Shown: one piece after another, positions 18,066 through 27,867 of the stretch
Layout of the letters: the number at the start of each line of letters is the position of its first letter
Numbering within the stretch: the first letter of the stretch is position 1
Origin: Campylobacter concisus
GTDB lineage: Bacteria > Campylobacterota > Campylobacteria > Campylobacterales > Campylobacteraceae
Direction: 5' to 3'
Assembly (NCBI RefSeq): GCF_003049705.1
Contig: NZ_PIRF01000006.1
Span: 62,001 to 126,000 of the forward strand
Length of the DNA stretch: 64,000 nt
The notes under the pieces: model-generated
Told to the model about the DNA's origin: nothing
Databases searched by the model: none
Seen by the model: only the letters and a program-made list of their open reading frames with translations
Program-made: the position numbers and the translations under genes

Positions 18066-18149
18066 AGAAAAATGGATTTTATAGAGATTTTGCAACTTTT
18101 TATAGAATTTATAGTAGAATCCATAGCGAATTATTAAAAAGGAGTTGTT

Positions 18150-18905
18150 ATGAAGTTAGGAACTTATACTGCAAACCAGGCTTCAGGAAACTATTATTTA
18201 GATCAAGCAAAAAATAGCGAGAAGAAAGCGCTAAATGCTATCTCTGCAAACAGCGAGATCAAAGCATCAGGTGCAAATTTGCAAATCGCAGAGAGTTTGC
18301 TTTCACAAACAAATGTCTTGAACGAAGGTTTAGCAAATGCAAACGACATGATCGGTATGCTTCAAATCGCTGACTCAACGCTTTTAAATTTAAGTAAAAG
18401 TACGGATAGAATAGGTGAACTTTCAAGCAAGCTTACAAATCCTACTCTCTCAGCAAATGAACAAAAAGGCATAAAGGGCGAAATCAACGTACTAAGAAAT
18501 GCTATGAATGATAGCGTAAAAGAGGCTAAATTTAATGGCAAAAACATATTTGATGCTGAGCTTGGATTTTTCACAGGTGAGAGTACAAAAAATATAAATT
18601 TAGGCACAAACACTCTTTTAAATGTAAAAGATGACGGCTCAAATACAGGTGAAATTTTAAAAAATATAAATTCACTTCGCTCAGAGATCGGATCAACACA
18701 AAATGCTGTATTTAGAGGTATAAATGCTCTAGCCGCAAGAAGCGTGGCAAATGCTAATAGTGTAGAGAACCTTGATAGCAGCGACATCGCAAAGAGCTTG
18801 GAAGAAAATTTACAAGCAAATTTAAAACTTCATGCTGCGAGCTTAGCTAAAGCTCATGATACTACGAGCTTGGACGCAAAACTAGATAAACTTCTAGCTG
18901 AATAA
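18150..18905 (+). CDS. flaC: FlaC-like secreted flagellin
   Basis: The 251-residue protein has the N-terminal flagellin D0/D1 pattern (NSEIKASGANLQIAESLLSQ, then GMLQIADSTLLNLSKSTDRI) and a matching C-terminal helix (LRSEIGSTQNAVFRGINALA), with almost no central variable domain. This is the build of C. jejuni FlaC (about 249 residues), which is exported by the flagellar system but is not a main filament subunit. It has no cleavable signal, as expected. I could not fix a clear sigma-28 or sigma-54 box upstream. AAAAGGAG precedes the ATG. A hairpin terminator follows the gene. Confidence 0.8.
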   Translation: MKLGTYTANQASGNYYLDQAKNSEKKALNAISANSEIKASGANLQIAESLLSQTNVLNEGLANANDMIGMLQIADSTLLNLSKSTDRIGELSSKLTNPTLSANEQKGIKGEINVLRNAMNDSVKEAKFNGKNIFDAELGFFTGESTKNINLGTNTLLNVKDDGSNTGEILKNINSLRSEIGSTQNAVFRGINALAARSVANANSVENLDSSDIAKSLEENLQANLKLHAASLAKAHDTTSLDAKLDKLLAE

Positions 18906-18911
18906 ATTTTC

Positions 18912-18940
18912 ACCGGTCTTGCGCCGGTAAATTCTTTTTA
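18912..18940 (+). terminator. Probable terminator after the flaC-like gene
   Basis: ACCGG at 18912-18916 pairs with CCGGT at 18924-18928 over a 7-base loop, followed by a T-rich run (ATTCTTTTTA). The stem is short, so strength is uncertain. Confidence 0.55.
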
Positions 18941-19120
18941 TCTAATCTTATTCTTTAAAAAATATTAAGTTTTTTGTATTTTTAAGTTGGTCTAATGGCT
19001 AAATGAGGGCTGAATCCAGCCTTTCAATAATAAAATCAATGTAGATTGTTAGTGAAATTTGTTGCTAAAAAAATTTTTAAATTTTATAAAGCTAAAGAGA
19101 AAGTCTTAAGGAAAATATCC

Positions 19121-19146
19121 AAAAGAAAAAAGGGCTTTTTAGCCCT
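19121..19146 (-). terminator. Rho-independent terminator of rpoD, overlapping its stop
   Basis: On the minus strand AGGGCTAAAAAGCCCT forms a stem followed by TTTTTCTTTT. The rpoD stop codon TAA (19139-19141) lies in the loop of the hairpin, so termination begins inside the coding end. Confidence 0.85.
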
Positions 19147-20995
19147 CAATGTAGTTTTTAAGTTTTCTACCGACTTTTGGGTGTTTTAGTTTTTTGATAG
19201 CTGAGCTTTCTATCTGGCGGACACGCTCACGAGTGACATTTAGTGCCTTGCCGATCTCTTCAAGTGTGCGGTCGCTCTCATCTTCAAGCAAGCCAAATCT
19301 CATTGAAATTACAGCCTTTTCACGCTCATTTAGCTGCGAAAGCACATCGTCAATTTGCTCTCTAAGGTCACTTTTTAAAATTTGCTCTATCGGAGAAAGT
19401 GAGCTTTTATCCTCTACAAAATCTCCAAATTTTCCGTCCTCTTCGTTTGCGATTGGAGCTTCGAGGCTTATAGGCTCTTTTGTTATTTTGATGACTTGTT
19501 TTACCTTATCAACGCTTAGCCCAACCTCTTTTGCGATAACGCTTACATCAGGCTCTTTACCTTCTTCTTGGAGGTATTTGCGGTTTATTTTGTTGATACG
19601 ATTTATCGTCTCTATCATGTGGATAGGTATCCTAATCGTCCTTGCTTGATCGGCGATCGCACGCGAAATAGCCTGGCGGATCCACCATGTGGCGTAGGTT
19701 GAAAATTTATAACCTTTTCTGTATTCAAATTTATCAACCGCCTTCATAAGGCCGATGTTGCCCTCTTGGATGAGATCCAAAAATGGTAAGCCCCTATTTG
19801 TATAGCGTTTTGCGATACTTACAACTAGACGGAGGTTTGACTTAGCCATTCTAGCTTTTGCCTCGTCAGAAATTTTCTTTCCACGTTTGATCTGCTCTAA
19901 AATTTCTTTTAGCCTTGTTGGCTCAAGATCAAAGCCTTGCTTGCTTGCCTCTTTTGTAGTAAATAGCTTTTTGATCTCGACATAAGTTGAGACCATTGTA
20001 GCTTCTGGCACACGAGCTGCGATCTCTTCTTTGCTAAGCTTGATGATATCTTTTAAGATACTTTTGTGATTTTTCTTAAGTTCGTCGCTAAACATTGGCA
20101 AGCGATACTCCAAACGTTTTAGCTCTCTGTCAAATTCGTCGTCGCTTTTTAGTGCTGTTTCCATTGATTTTACGATCTCGCTAATTAACTTGCTTGTTGG
20201 GCCAAGATCCATTAGCTTCTCTTTTAAAATTTTCTTTTTAAATGCAAGAGTCATCTTTGAAGCTGTGTCATAGCTCTCAACTTTATCTTGTTTGTTTGCA
20301 GTCTTTAGCCACTCTTTTTTTGCCTTTTCGAGGGCCTTGAAACTCTCTATAACTTTTTCAGCGCGTTTATCGTTTTTGGCTGATTTTTTAGGAGTTTCGT
20401 TCTCTTCGTTTTCTTCATCTTCCTCGTCTATATCGTCTTCGCTGTCTTCATTCTCTTCGTTTTCACTCTCGTCCTCAAAGCTCTTAAAAAGCTCTTTTAC
20501 ACGGCGTTCTCTGTTGATAAGTGGCTCTTTATAGTCAAGTATGAAATCGATCAAAAATGGCACAGAACAAAATGCATCGATAATGATATCTTCGCCAAGC
20601 TCAATCCTTTTGCTGATCTCAACTTCCTCATCTTTTGTAAGAAGCGCGATCTGACCCATCTCTCTTAGATACATCCTGACAGGACTATCAGATCTTGACC
20701 ACTCTAAAAGGTCACTTTCGCCTGAAAGATCGAGATCCTCATCGATATCTTGATCGCTCTTTTGAGCATTTTCTTGGCGTTTTTTAGCATCAGCTAAATT
20801 TCTAAGCTTTGCGGCCTCAGCAGATGTGATGAGCTGGACTTTATTTGTTTTTGCTAGTTGTTCTATCTTTTTTACTATCGTAGCAGTCGGAGCTTTGTCT
20901 AATAATTTTACTAATTTTTCGTATGTCAAAAAGCCTTTTGCATTTTCAGCGAAAAGCTCTTCTATCTGAGAAAAAGAGTCTTTTGCGGCGCTCAT
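19139..20995 (-). CDS. rpoD: Primary sigma factor RpoD (sigma-70)
   Basis: RpoD directs RNA polymerase to housekeeping promoters. The 618-residue protein has region 1.1 at the N-terminus, region 1.2 ([17 protein letters not shown]), an acidic nonconserved insert (about 175-215, rich in E and D), region 2 ([20 protein letters not shown], then [17 protein letters not shown]), region 3 and region 4 with [19 protein letters not shown] and the [13 protein letters not shown]. Length matches C. jejuni RpoD. It is transcribed away from the sigma-54-driven flgG2 operon. Confidence 0.98.
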   Translation of the reverse strand: MSAAKDSFSQIEELFAENAKGFLTYEKLVKLLDKAPTATIVKKIEQLAKTNKVQLITSAEAAKLRNLADAKKRQENAQKSDQDIDEDLDLSGESDLLEWSRSDSPVRMYLREMGQIALLTKDEEVEISKRIELGEDIIIDAFCSVPFLIDFILDYKEPLINRERRVKELFKSFEDESENEENEDSEDDIDEEDEENEENETPKKSAKNDKRAEKVIESFKALEKAKKEWLKTANKQDKVESYDTASKMTLAFKKKILKEKLMDLGPTSKLISEIVKSMETALKSDDEFDRELKRLEYRLPMFSDELKKNHKSILKDIIKLSKEEIAARVPEATMVSTYVEIKKLFTTKEASKQGFDLEPTRLKEILEQIKRGKKISDEAKARMAKSNLRLVVSIAKRYTNRGLPFLDLIQEGNIGLMKAVDKFEYRKGYKFSTYATWWIRQAISRAIADQARTIRIPIHMIETINRINKINRKYLQEEGKEPDVSVIAKEVGLSVDKVKQVIKITKEPISLEAPIANEEDGKFGDFVEDKSSLSPIEQILKSDLREQIDDVLSQLNEREKAVISMRFGLLEDESDRTLEEIGKALNVTRERVRQIESSAIKKLKHPKVGRKLKNYIEG

Positions 20996-21088
20996 AAATT
21001 TCCTTTCGAATCGTCTAATTGTGATTTAAGTGTTGTTTAAAAGAAAGTGGATTATACCCAAATTTTGTAAATGTGTATAAAAACAAAG

Positions 21089-21106
21089 TTGGAACGATGA
21101 TTGCTT
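21089..21106 (+). promoter_or_regulatory. Sigma-54 promoter of the flgG2-flgG operon
   Basis: TTGGAACGATGATTGCTT is a perfect match to the Campylobacter sigma-54 consensus, with GG and GC ten bases apart (-24/-12). It lies 38 bp before the flgG2 start. This fits the known sigma-54 control of rod and hook genes through the FlgSR system. Confidence 0.95.
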
Positions 21107-21143
21107 AGTAGCTATAAAAATCAAATTTTGATTAGGAAATTTT

Positions 21144-21953
21144 ATGCAAAATGGTTATTATCAAGCTACTGCTGGCATGGTAACGCAGTTTAACAGATTA
21201 AATGTGATCTCAAATAACCTTGCAAATGTAAATACGATCGGCTATAAGCGAAATGATGTAGTTATCGGTGACTTTGCGAGAATTTTTAAAGAGACGCAAG
21301 ATGAGCTTCCTCTTAAAAATCACACAAAAGATGGAGCTAAATTTTTAAATAGAACGCTTGACCGCGTACCACAAGTGAGCGAAGAGTACACCGACTTTAG
21401 CGCTGGAGGCTTTAAATACAGCTCAAACACGCTTGACTTTGCGATAAAAAGAGATGACGCGTTTTTCTTAGTTGATACCCCAAACGGCGTAAAACTTAGC
21501 AAAAGCGGCTCTTTTAGCCTTGATGGCGACAGCTACATCGTTACAAAAGAGGGCTATAAAGTTTTGCCAAGCGGCTACGAGGCACAAAATCCTGGCCAAA
21601 GAGGTATCCAAGTGCCACAAGGTGAGGTGCTAACTGCCGATAAAAATGGAAATTTATACTCAAATAACAATCAATTTTCTAAATTTTTTATAGCTCAGCC
21701 AAGAGAGATAAGAGATCTTAAAAAGGTCGGAGATAATCTCTTTGAGAGTAGAAATTTTGACGACATCACAGAGCTTGAAGAAGCTGATAGCGTGATGCAA
21801 GGTTATGCTCAGATGTCAAATGTAAATCCAGTTTTAGAAATGGTTGGTCTAATAGAAACCCAGCGCTTAGTTGATATGTATCAAAAGGTTATGACAAGCC
21901 ACATGAATGATCTTAACCAAGATGCTGTTCAAAAACTAGCCCTAAAAGCTTAA
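21144..21953 (+). CDS. flgG2: Flagellar proximal/distal rod protein FlgG2 (FlgF-like)
   Basis: The 269-residue protein has the axial-protein N-terminal pattern NVISNNLANVNTIGYKR near residues 18-34 and the matching C-terminal segment NPVLEMVGLIETQRLVDMYQ, so it belongs to the FlgF/FlgG/FlgE family that builds the rod and hook. Its divergence from the next gene and its position before flgG match C. jejuni flgG2 (Cj0697). It is exported by the flagellar type III system without a cleavable signal. A perfect sigma-54 promoter lies upstream, and flgG follows after 15 bp. Confidence 0.9.
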   Translation: MQNGYYQATAGMVTQFNRLNVISNNLANVNTIGYKRNDVVIGDFARIFKETQDELPLKNHTKDGAKFLNRTLDRVPQVSEEYTDFSAGGFKYSSNTLDFAIKRDDAFFLVDTPNGVKLSKSGSFSLDGDSYIVTKEGYKVLPSGYEAQNPGQRGIQVPQGEVLTADKNGNLYSNNNQFSKFFIAQPREIRDLKKVGDNLFESRNFDDITELEEADSVMQGYAQMSNVNPVLEMVGLIETQRLVDMYQKVMTSHMNDLNQDAVQKLALKA

Positions 21954-21968
21954 TAAAAGGATAAAACT

Positions 21969-22757
21969 ATGATGAGATCACTTTACACTGCAGCCACTGG
22001 TATGATAGCCCAGCAGACGCAGATAGACGTAACCTCACACAACATCGCAAACGTAAATACTTATGGATACAAGAAAAATAGAGCTGAATTTGCCGATCTT
22101 ATGTATCAAGTAATGGAGTACGCAGGTACGGCTACAAGCCAGACTACCACAAGCCCAACTGGTATCGAAGTGGGTCTTGGTGTGCGCCCAACGGCTATAA
22201 ATAAAATTTTCTCTCAGGGATATTTTAAAGAGACCAGTAACAACCTAGATATGGTAATAGCTGGTAATGGTTTTTTTCAGATTCAACTGCCTGATGGCAC
22301 TACGGCTTATACTAGAAATGGCGCTTTTAAACTTGACGCAAACGGCACTATTGTAAATAGCGATGGCTATCAGCTCATCCCTCAGATTACCGTGCCTGCG
22401 AATGCGACACAAATTTCTATCGGCACAGATGGCACCGTATCAGTACTCCAAGCAGGTGAGAGAGAGATGGCTCAGATAGGTCAGATTGAGCTAGCAAACT
22501 TTATAAACCCAGCCGGCCTTCACTCAATGGGCGACAACAACTATCTAGAAACAAGCGCTAGCGGTAACGTGGTAGTAGGCGTTGCAGGACTTGACGGACT
22601 TGGTACGATCAGACAAGGATTTGTTGAGATGAGTAACGTTCAGTTAGTTGAAGAGATGACCGATCTTATCACTGGTCAGCGTGCATACGAGGCAAACTCA
22701 AAGGCGATAACTACGAGCGATTCGATGCTTGAAATAGTAAATGGGCTTAAAAGGTAG
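21969..22757 (+). CDS. flgG: Flagellar distal rod protein FlgG
   Basis: FlgG forms the distal rod crossing the peptidoglycan and outer membrane. The 262-residue protein starts MMRSLYTAATGMIAQQTQID, continues TSHNIANVNTYGYKK, and ends NVQLVEEMTDLITGQRAYEA followed by ATTSDSMLEIVNGLKR-like residues, a near-typical FlgG. Thr75 (in GLGVRPT) is present; in C. jejuni this residue is reported to be modified with phosphoethanolamine by EptC. The eptC gene in this window is broken, so that modification may be absent. Confidence 0.97.
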   Translation: MMRSLYTAATGMIAQQTQIDVTSHNIANVNTYGYKKNRAEFADLMYQVMEYAGTATSQTTTSPTGIEVGLGVRPTAINKIFSQGYFKETSNNLDMVIAGNGFFQIQLPDGTTAYTRNGAFKLDANGTIVNSDGYQLIPQITVPANATQISIGTDGTVSVLQAGEREMAQIGQIELANFINPAGLHSMGDNNYLETSASGNVVVGVAGLDGLGTIRQGFVEMSNVQLVEEMTDLITGQRAYEANSKAITTSDSMLEIVNGLKR

Positions 22758-22762
22758 ATAGT

Positions 22763-22867
22763 ATGAACGCAACTCTAGCTATCGTTGGGCTTATACTGCT
22801 TTCTTTTACGCTTGAGGTATTTTGCTTTTTAAATAAAACGCCAAAAGGCAAGGACTCGATAAAATAG
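22763..22867 (+). CDS. Small single-helix membrane protein downstream of flgG
   Basis: This 34-codon frame begins ATG five bases after the flgG stop. It encodes one hydrophobic helix (about residues 4-24, IVGLILLSFTLEVFCF) and a short basic tail ending KGKDSIK. Tight spacing suggests it rides on the flgG2-flgG transcript, but the ribosome site (GGTAG) is weak and I know no family. It could be a chance frame. Confidence 0.4.
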   Translation: MNATLAIVGLILLSFTLEVFCFLNKTPKGKDSIK

Positions 22868-22942
22868 ACTCATTAATTTGGGCGAAATTAAAATTTGGCA
22901 CATCTCGTCTAAAATTTCTACTTTTAGGAGCAAGAATAAAAG

Positions 22943-23389
22943 TTACTGAGAAATTTTTAAGCTACTGCATGCTTCTTCCAAATCAAGCTCACAGGCTCTT
23001 TTGTAGTAGTTTTTTGCTCTATTTTTATCTTTTGGTATACCAGCATCTCCAGCTTCGTAGATGAGTGCAAGGGTGTAGCAAGCAAATGCATTTTTTAGTT
23101 CGCAAGCCTTATTATAAAGCCTAAGCCCTTCTTCTTTTTCTTGTGCTAGGGTGTCTTTTTGTAGATATATATTTCCTAAAAATAGACAGCTATGTGGATT
23201 GCCTAGCTCACAGGCCTTGTTTGCCATAGCTACCATTTTATCGCGCTCATTTTTGTCAAGGTAGATATATATAAGATCGGTGCAGCTTTCTACGTTATTT
23301 AAAGTGCATTTACTTTCAAGCTTAGTGGTATCTAAATTTTTACCCCAAGAAAATAGAATACAAAATAAAATTAAAATTATCTTTTTCAT
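22943..23389 (-). CDS. Secreted Sel1-repeat (Hcp-like) protein
   Basis: The 148-residue protein has a signal peptide (MKKIILILFCILFSWG) and then Sel1/TPR-type repeats with cysteine pairs at regular intervals: MANKACELGNPHSCLFLG, YNKACELKNAFACYTLAL and YKRACELDLEEACSSL. This is the layout of the Helicobacter cysteine-rich proteins (Hcp), in which cysteines of adjacent helices form disulfides. Such proteins are periplasmic or secreted and are thought to bind partners through the helical groove. No partner is evident here; it stands alone, in convergent orientation to flgG. Confidence 0.82.
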   Translation of the reverse strand: MKKIILILFCILFSWGKNLDTTKLESKCTLNNVESCTDLIYIYLDKNERDKMVAMANKACELGNPHSCLFLGNIYLQKDTLAQEKEEGLRLYNKACELKNAFACYTLALIYEAGDAGIPKDKNRAKNYYKRACELDLEEACSSLKISQ

Positions 23390-23493
23390 CTTTTAACTCC
23401 AAAAATTTTCTATCATTTTATAAAATTTAACTCTATTTTTACTCTAAATTTTTCAAATTTTGCTAACATTTCGGCTTTTATCAAGGTAAAAAT

Positions 23494-24156
23494 TTGATAT
23501 TTAAATATGTTTTTAAACTATCCATTCCTATCTTTATGGGCTATTTTCCGCTTGGTGTCGCATTTGGCATTTTGGCTAAAAGTATGGGTGTTAGCGCATT
23601 TATCGCTGTGGCGCTTAGTACGTTAGCATACGGCGGCGCAGCGCAGTTTATGATGCTCTCGCTCTTTAGCGTTGGCACGAGCTATGTTGAGGTTTTTATC
23701 GTGAGCTACCTTGTAAATTTGCGTCACACTTTTTATGGAATTTCACTTTTAAAAGAGTATAGTGGGATCAAATTTAGGCTTTTAAACATCGCTTTGCTAA
23801 CAGATGAGACCTTTGCGATATTTAAAAATTTGGGACTAAAAGAGGCGAGTGACCGCAGCTTTGTCTTTACCTGGCTAAATGTACTTTCTTGGTCTTACTG
23901 GGCGGCTGGGACGCTGCTTGGAGTGATACTTGGCGATTTTATAAAGGCCGATACAAAAGGGCTTGAGTTTAGCTTGACAGCACTTTTTATAGTTATTGTG
24001 ATTGAAATGTTTAAAAATGATAAAAACTACCGCGTGCTCTTTGCGGCGACATTTTTTGGTGTGCTTGGAGTGAGCCTATTTCCAGCTAAATTTGTGCTTG
24101 TTGGCTCAATGGCACTTTGTTTTATATTTTTGCTTTTGTTCAAGGATAAAATTTGA
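23494..24156 (+). CDS. azlC: AzlC family branched-chain amino acid exporter subunit
   Basis: The 220-residue protein has the AzlC signature GYFPLGVAFGILAKSMGV near residues 17-34, then AYGGAAQFMMLSL and YLVNLRHTFYGISL, with several membrane helices. AzlC works with the small AzlD to export branched-chain amino acids. The start is TTG at 23494, ten bases after AAGG. The next gene, azlD, overlaps by 4 bp (TTGA), confirming the pair. Confidence 0.92.
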   Translation: MIFKYVFKLSIPIFMGYFPLGVAFGILAKSMGVSAFIAVALSTLAYGGAAQFMMLSLFSVGTSYVEVFIVSYLVNLRHTFYGISLLKEYSGIKFRLLNIALLTDETFAIFKNLGLKEASDRSFVFTWLNVLSWSYWAAGTLLGVILGDFIKADTKGLEFSLTALFIVIVIEMFKNDKNYRVLFAATFFGVLGVSLFPAKFVLVGSMALCFIFLLLFKDKI

Positions 24157-24488
24157 TAAGTGTAAGCTCAAGCGAGATGGTACTTTTTGTGGCGGTGCTT
24201 TTAAGCGCCATAGCTACTTTTATAACGAGGGCAACGCCGTTTTATGCACTGAAAAACTATAAGTCAAACCCTTATTTAGACGCCATTGAGAAGCATATGG
24301 GTATGATGATAATGGTCGTTTTGGTCTGCTACGGTTTAAAAGATACGAAATTTAGCGAGTTTCCTTATGGCTTAAGCGAGATAGTAGCAGTTTTTACAGC
24401 TATTTTGATGCATTTAAAGTTTAAAAATACCCTTCTTAGCATAGTTATTTCAACCGGAATTTATATGTTTTTGATAAGAATTTTTTAA
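24153..24488 (+). CDS. azlD: AzlD family membrane protein
   Basis: The 111-residue protein has four hydrophobic helices and the AzlD pattern AIATFITRATPFYAL near residues 19-33. AzlD is the obligate small partner of AzlC in branched-chain amino acid export. The start is TTG at 24153, overlapping the azlC stop by 4 bp, so the two are translationally coupled. Confidence 0.9.
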   Translation: MISVSSSEMVLFVAVLLSAIATFITRATPFYALKNYKSNPYLDAIEKHMGMMIMVVLVCYGLKDTKFSEFPYGLSEIVAVFTAILMHLKFKNTLLSIVISTGIYMFLIRIF

Positions 24489-24558
24489 ATAAATATAAAA
24501 TTTAGAAGTTAATAATTTTTTTAAATAAATGGCATTATAATGACTTTGCAAATTTTAA

Positions 24559-25620
<1,062 letters not shown>

Positions 25621-25625
25621 AAAAG

Positions 25626-25646
25626 AGGCGGCTTGGTCCGCCTTTT
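25626..25646 (+). terminator. Rho-independent terminator after ansA
   Basis: AGGCGG at 25626-25631 pairs with CCGCCT at 25638-25643 around a 6-base loop, followed by TTTT. It begins 5 bp after the ansA stop. Confidence 0.8.
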
Positions 25647-25696
25647 AAATTTAAGCTATAAATTTGATCGCTGGATTTGATTTATAGCTTAAATTT
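25647..25696. repeat. 17-bp perfect inverted repeat (hairpin)
   Basis: Arms at 25647-25663 (AAATTTAAGCTATAAAT) and 25680-25696 are perfect complements with a 16-base loop. It directly follows the ansA terminator and is followed by a T-run, so it may be a second, bidirectional terminator. It also marks the edge where base composition starts to change. Confidence 0.75.
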
Positions 25697-25728
25697 TTAT
25701 ATTTGTTAGCTAAATTTCAAGGCTTTTT

Positions 25729-26328
25729 ATGGACTTCTTACTCTTTTTCGCTACGCTTGCTCCTATCTCGCTAATGCCGGGCATCAACATGACCTATGCG
25801 ATGAGTATCGGTATGAGCTTTGGTTATAAGCACTCGTTTATTATGATGACCGGGCAGCTTCTTTCGCTTGCTTTCGTGGCGTTTTGCTGTATGCTTGGCG
25901 CGGGCGCGGTGCTTCATCATTTTGAGTACGCATTTAAGGCGCTAAATATCATTGCAGGGCTTTATATGCTCTATCTTGGCGCGATGCTTCTTTTTGGCAA
26001 GGGCGAGCTTAGCGTAACAAACGTCTCAAATTTACCAAGCAAAAAGCAGATGTTTATAAACGGCCTCATCGTTTGCGTCACAAATCCAAAGGCATGGATA
26101 TTTTTCTCGGCTTTACTGCCTACGTTTTTGGATAAAGACGATCCCTTTAGTCTAACTCGTATGTGCGCGATCGCGGCAACGCTCGTTTTCATCGAGTTTT
26201 GCTCGCTAAATATCTACGCACTCGGCGGAGCTATGCTAAAGAAATTTTTACAAACGCACCTAAGGCTACTTGAAATTTGCACCGCCATTATCGTCTGCAC
26301 GATCGGAGTACTTTTACTTTTTAGATAA
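25729..26328 (+). CDS. LysE/RhtB family amino acid exporter
   Basis: The 199-residue protein has about six membrane helices and opens FLLFFATLAPISLMPGINMT, matching the LysE/RhtB start in which an N-P-G-P motif is usual; here the corresponding segment is MPGIN. It continues FGYKHSFIMMTGQLL and LYLGAMLLF, also typical, and VTNPKAWIFFSALLP. Members export amino acids such as homoserine, threonine or cysteine metabolites. The substrate cannot be told. The gene lies at the left edge of the region with shifted codon use. Confidence 0.88.
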   Translation: MDFLLFFATLAPISLMPGINMTYAMSIGMSFGYKHSFIMMTGQLLSLAFVAFCCMLGAGAVLHHFEYAFKALNIIAGLYMLYLGAMLLFGKGELSVTNVSNLPSKKQMFINGLIVCVTNPKAWIFFSALLPTFLDKDDPFSLTRMCAIAATLVFIEFCSLNIYALGGAMLKKFLQTHLRLLEICTAIIVCTIGVLLLFR

Positions 26329-26402
26329 ATTTAGCCTCTTTTTATATAGCTTGGCTAAAATTTGCCCGGTTTGCACTACATTTTTGGCAAAAGGAGAAAA
26401 AG

Positions 26403-26762
26403 ATGAAAAAATTTCTATTTATACTTACAAATCAACCATACAACGGTACCGACAACGCTTACAACGCATTAAGGCTAGCTAAAACGCTAAAAGAAAAAGG
26501 CGAAGAGGTCAGAATTTTTCTAATGAACGACGCGGTCGATCTTGCGCGAAATAGCACCAAAAAGCCGGAAAACTACGACGTAGATCTAGTAGCGATGTTA
26601 AAAGAGCTTTACGCTAGCGGCGCTATGCTAAAGGTTTGCGGTAGCTGCCAAACGAGGTGCGGTTTGCATGCGGGAGAGCCTTATTTCGAGGCTGAGGTGA
26701 AAGGTAGCATGGATATCTTATCCGAGTGGGTTAGGCAGTGCGATCAAGCGATGACGTTTTAG
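26403..26762 (+). CDS. DsrE/DsrF-like sulfur-relay family protein
   Basis: The 119-residue protein has a Rossmann-like DsrE fold: KKFLFILTNQPYNGTDNAYN, then ALRLAKTLKEKGEEVRIFLM, then a Cys-rich loop VCGSCQTRCGLHAGE with Cys79, Cys82 and Cys86 (C-x2-C-x3-C). DsrE-family proteins carry persulfide sulfur on a conserved Cys. The extra cysteines could bind a metal or provide sulfur transfer. With an SQR-like enzyme about 4 kb away, a sulfur-handling role is reasonable but not proven. AAAAGGAG precedes the ATG. Confidence 0.8.
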   Translation: MKKFLFILTNQPYNGTDNAYNALRLAKTLKEKGEEVRIFLMNDAVDLARNSTKKPENYDVDLVAMLKELYASGAMLKVCGSCQTRCGLHAGEPYFEAEVKGSMDILSEWVRQCDQAMTF

Positions 26763-26781
26763 AGTAGGCAAAAGAGAATTT

Positions 26782-27678
26782 ATGAGCGTAACATTTAAGG
26801 TAAAAAATAAAAAGAAGCTTTTGGGCGGATATGAAAAGGCGCTAAGCGAGCGTGAAATTTCAGAGTTTATAGAGGGATTTTGCTTTTTTAATAGCCAAAA
26901 CGACGAGCCGAGCGGGCTTTTGCTAAACGAAAACGTGATGATTGCTGGCGTATGGCAAAAGAGTGCTCGTGGCTTTGAGCTAAGCTACGAAGACGGCAAA
27001 TATATCGTTCGAGTCTGTACTCCAAGCGGCGTTGGCGACTGGCAGACGGCACTTTTGTTTCTTTCTAAAATTTCAGCCAAAACCGGCTCAAAAATAGAGT
27101 GCGACAATGAAGAAATTTACGATAGCGAGCAAATTTTAAAATTTGATTATGAAGCCGACATAATGTGGGGACTTGAAGCTCTAAAGGAGGCAAAAGAGAA
27201 AAATCAAATGCTTTATATCTCTGGCCTAGAGCGCGACGTGGCGTTTGACGCGGTTATGATAGATGAAATTTTTGCAAGCGCTAGCCCTGCGGCTAAATTC
27301 GATGAGATGATGAGGCAGACGCAATATCTTGACGCTTATAGCGCAAGAGAGAATTTATACGAAGATAAAGACGGTAGCGAAATTTTTGGCGCATATACGC
27401 TTAGCGAAAATTTACCGACTATCTTGCCTTACGCTCCCTCTCCGTCGTGGCAGGCGCAAGAAGTTCTAGGAGAGAGAAAGGTCTCGCGCTGGATACTTAC
27501 GCTAGTAGTCGGCGTAGACGATAAGGACGCGCATGTGCTTGGCGAATGCGAATATGGCGCTTTTATGGTAAATCTGCCAAAAGAAAAATATCGCTTCATA
27601 GACGCCGCAAATATACTGGTTGAGCCGCTTAGCGAAGAAGAGATGAGAGAAATTTTTAAAAAGGCAAATGAAGCTTAG
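26782..27678 (+). CDS. DUF4299-like protein of unknown function
   Basis: The 298-residue soluble protein starts MSVTFKVKNKKKLLGGYEKA and includes the pattern CTPSGVGDWQTALLFLSK and a Trp-rich middle (FDYEADIMWGLEALKEAKE). I think this is the DUF4299 family found in several bacteria, but I cannot check. There is no signal peptide or membrane helix. It is acidic and probably cytoplasmic. It follows the DsrE-like gene by 19 bp, so the two are probably co-transcribed. The function is unknown. Confidence 0.55.
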   Translation: MSVTFKVKNKKKLLGGYEKALSEREISEFIEGFCFFNSQNDEPSGLLLNENVMIAGVWQKSARGFELSYEDGKYIVRVCTPSGVGDWQTALLFLSKISAKTGSKIECDNEEIYDSEQILKFDYEADIMWGLEALKEAKEKNQMLYISGLERDVAFDAVMIDEIFASASPAAKFDEMMRQTQYLDAYSARENLYEDKDGSEIFGAYTLSENLPTILPYAPSPSWQAQEVLGERKVSRWILTLVVGVDDKDAHVLGECEYGAFMVNLPKEKYRFIDAANILVEPLSEEEMREIFKKANEA

Positions 27679-27867
27679 GTTTAAGTTAATAAACCGCAAG
27701 GAAATGAAAATTGCCTCAGGCTTGCTTAAAAATTTAAGTCGGTTTCAAGCGCGGGTTTAAACTCGTAAAAGCTAGGATTTTACCGGTATTGTCGCTTTTG
27801 GGGCTAAATTATGCGAAATTTTAACCTAAACTAATCTAGGCTTTGCGTGATTTAAAAAAGGATAAAA

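Noticed and set aside
18066-18149. Sigma-54 promoter before the flaC-like gene
   Set aside because: A GG and a GC occur but 16 bases apart instead of 10, and no clear sigma-28 box was found.
18960-19120. Possible tRNA or small RNA between flaC-like gene and rpoD
   Set aside because: A GGCTGAATCCAGCC hairpin is visible, but there is no cloverleaf and no promoter-terminator pair.
19194-19649. 151-codon open frame antisense to rpoD
   Set aside because: Ser/Leu-rich mirror of a certain gene.
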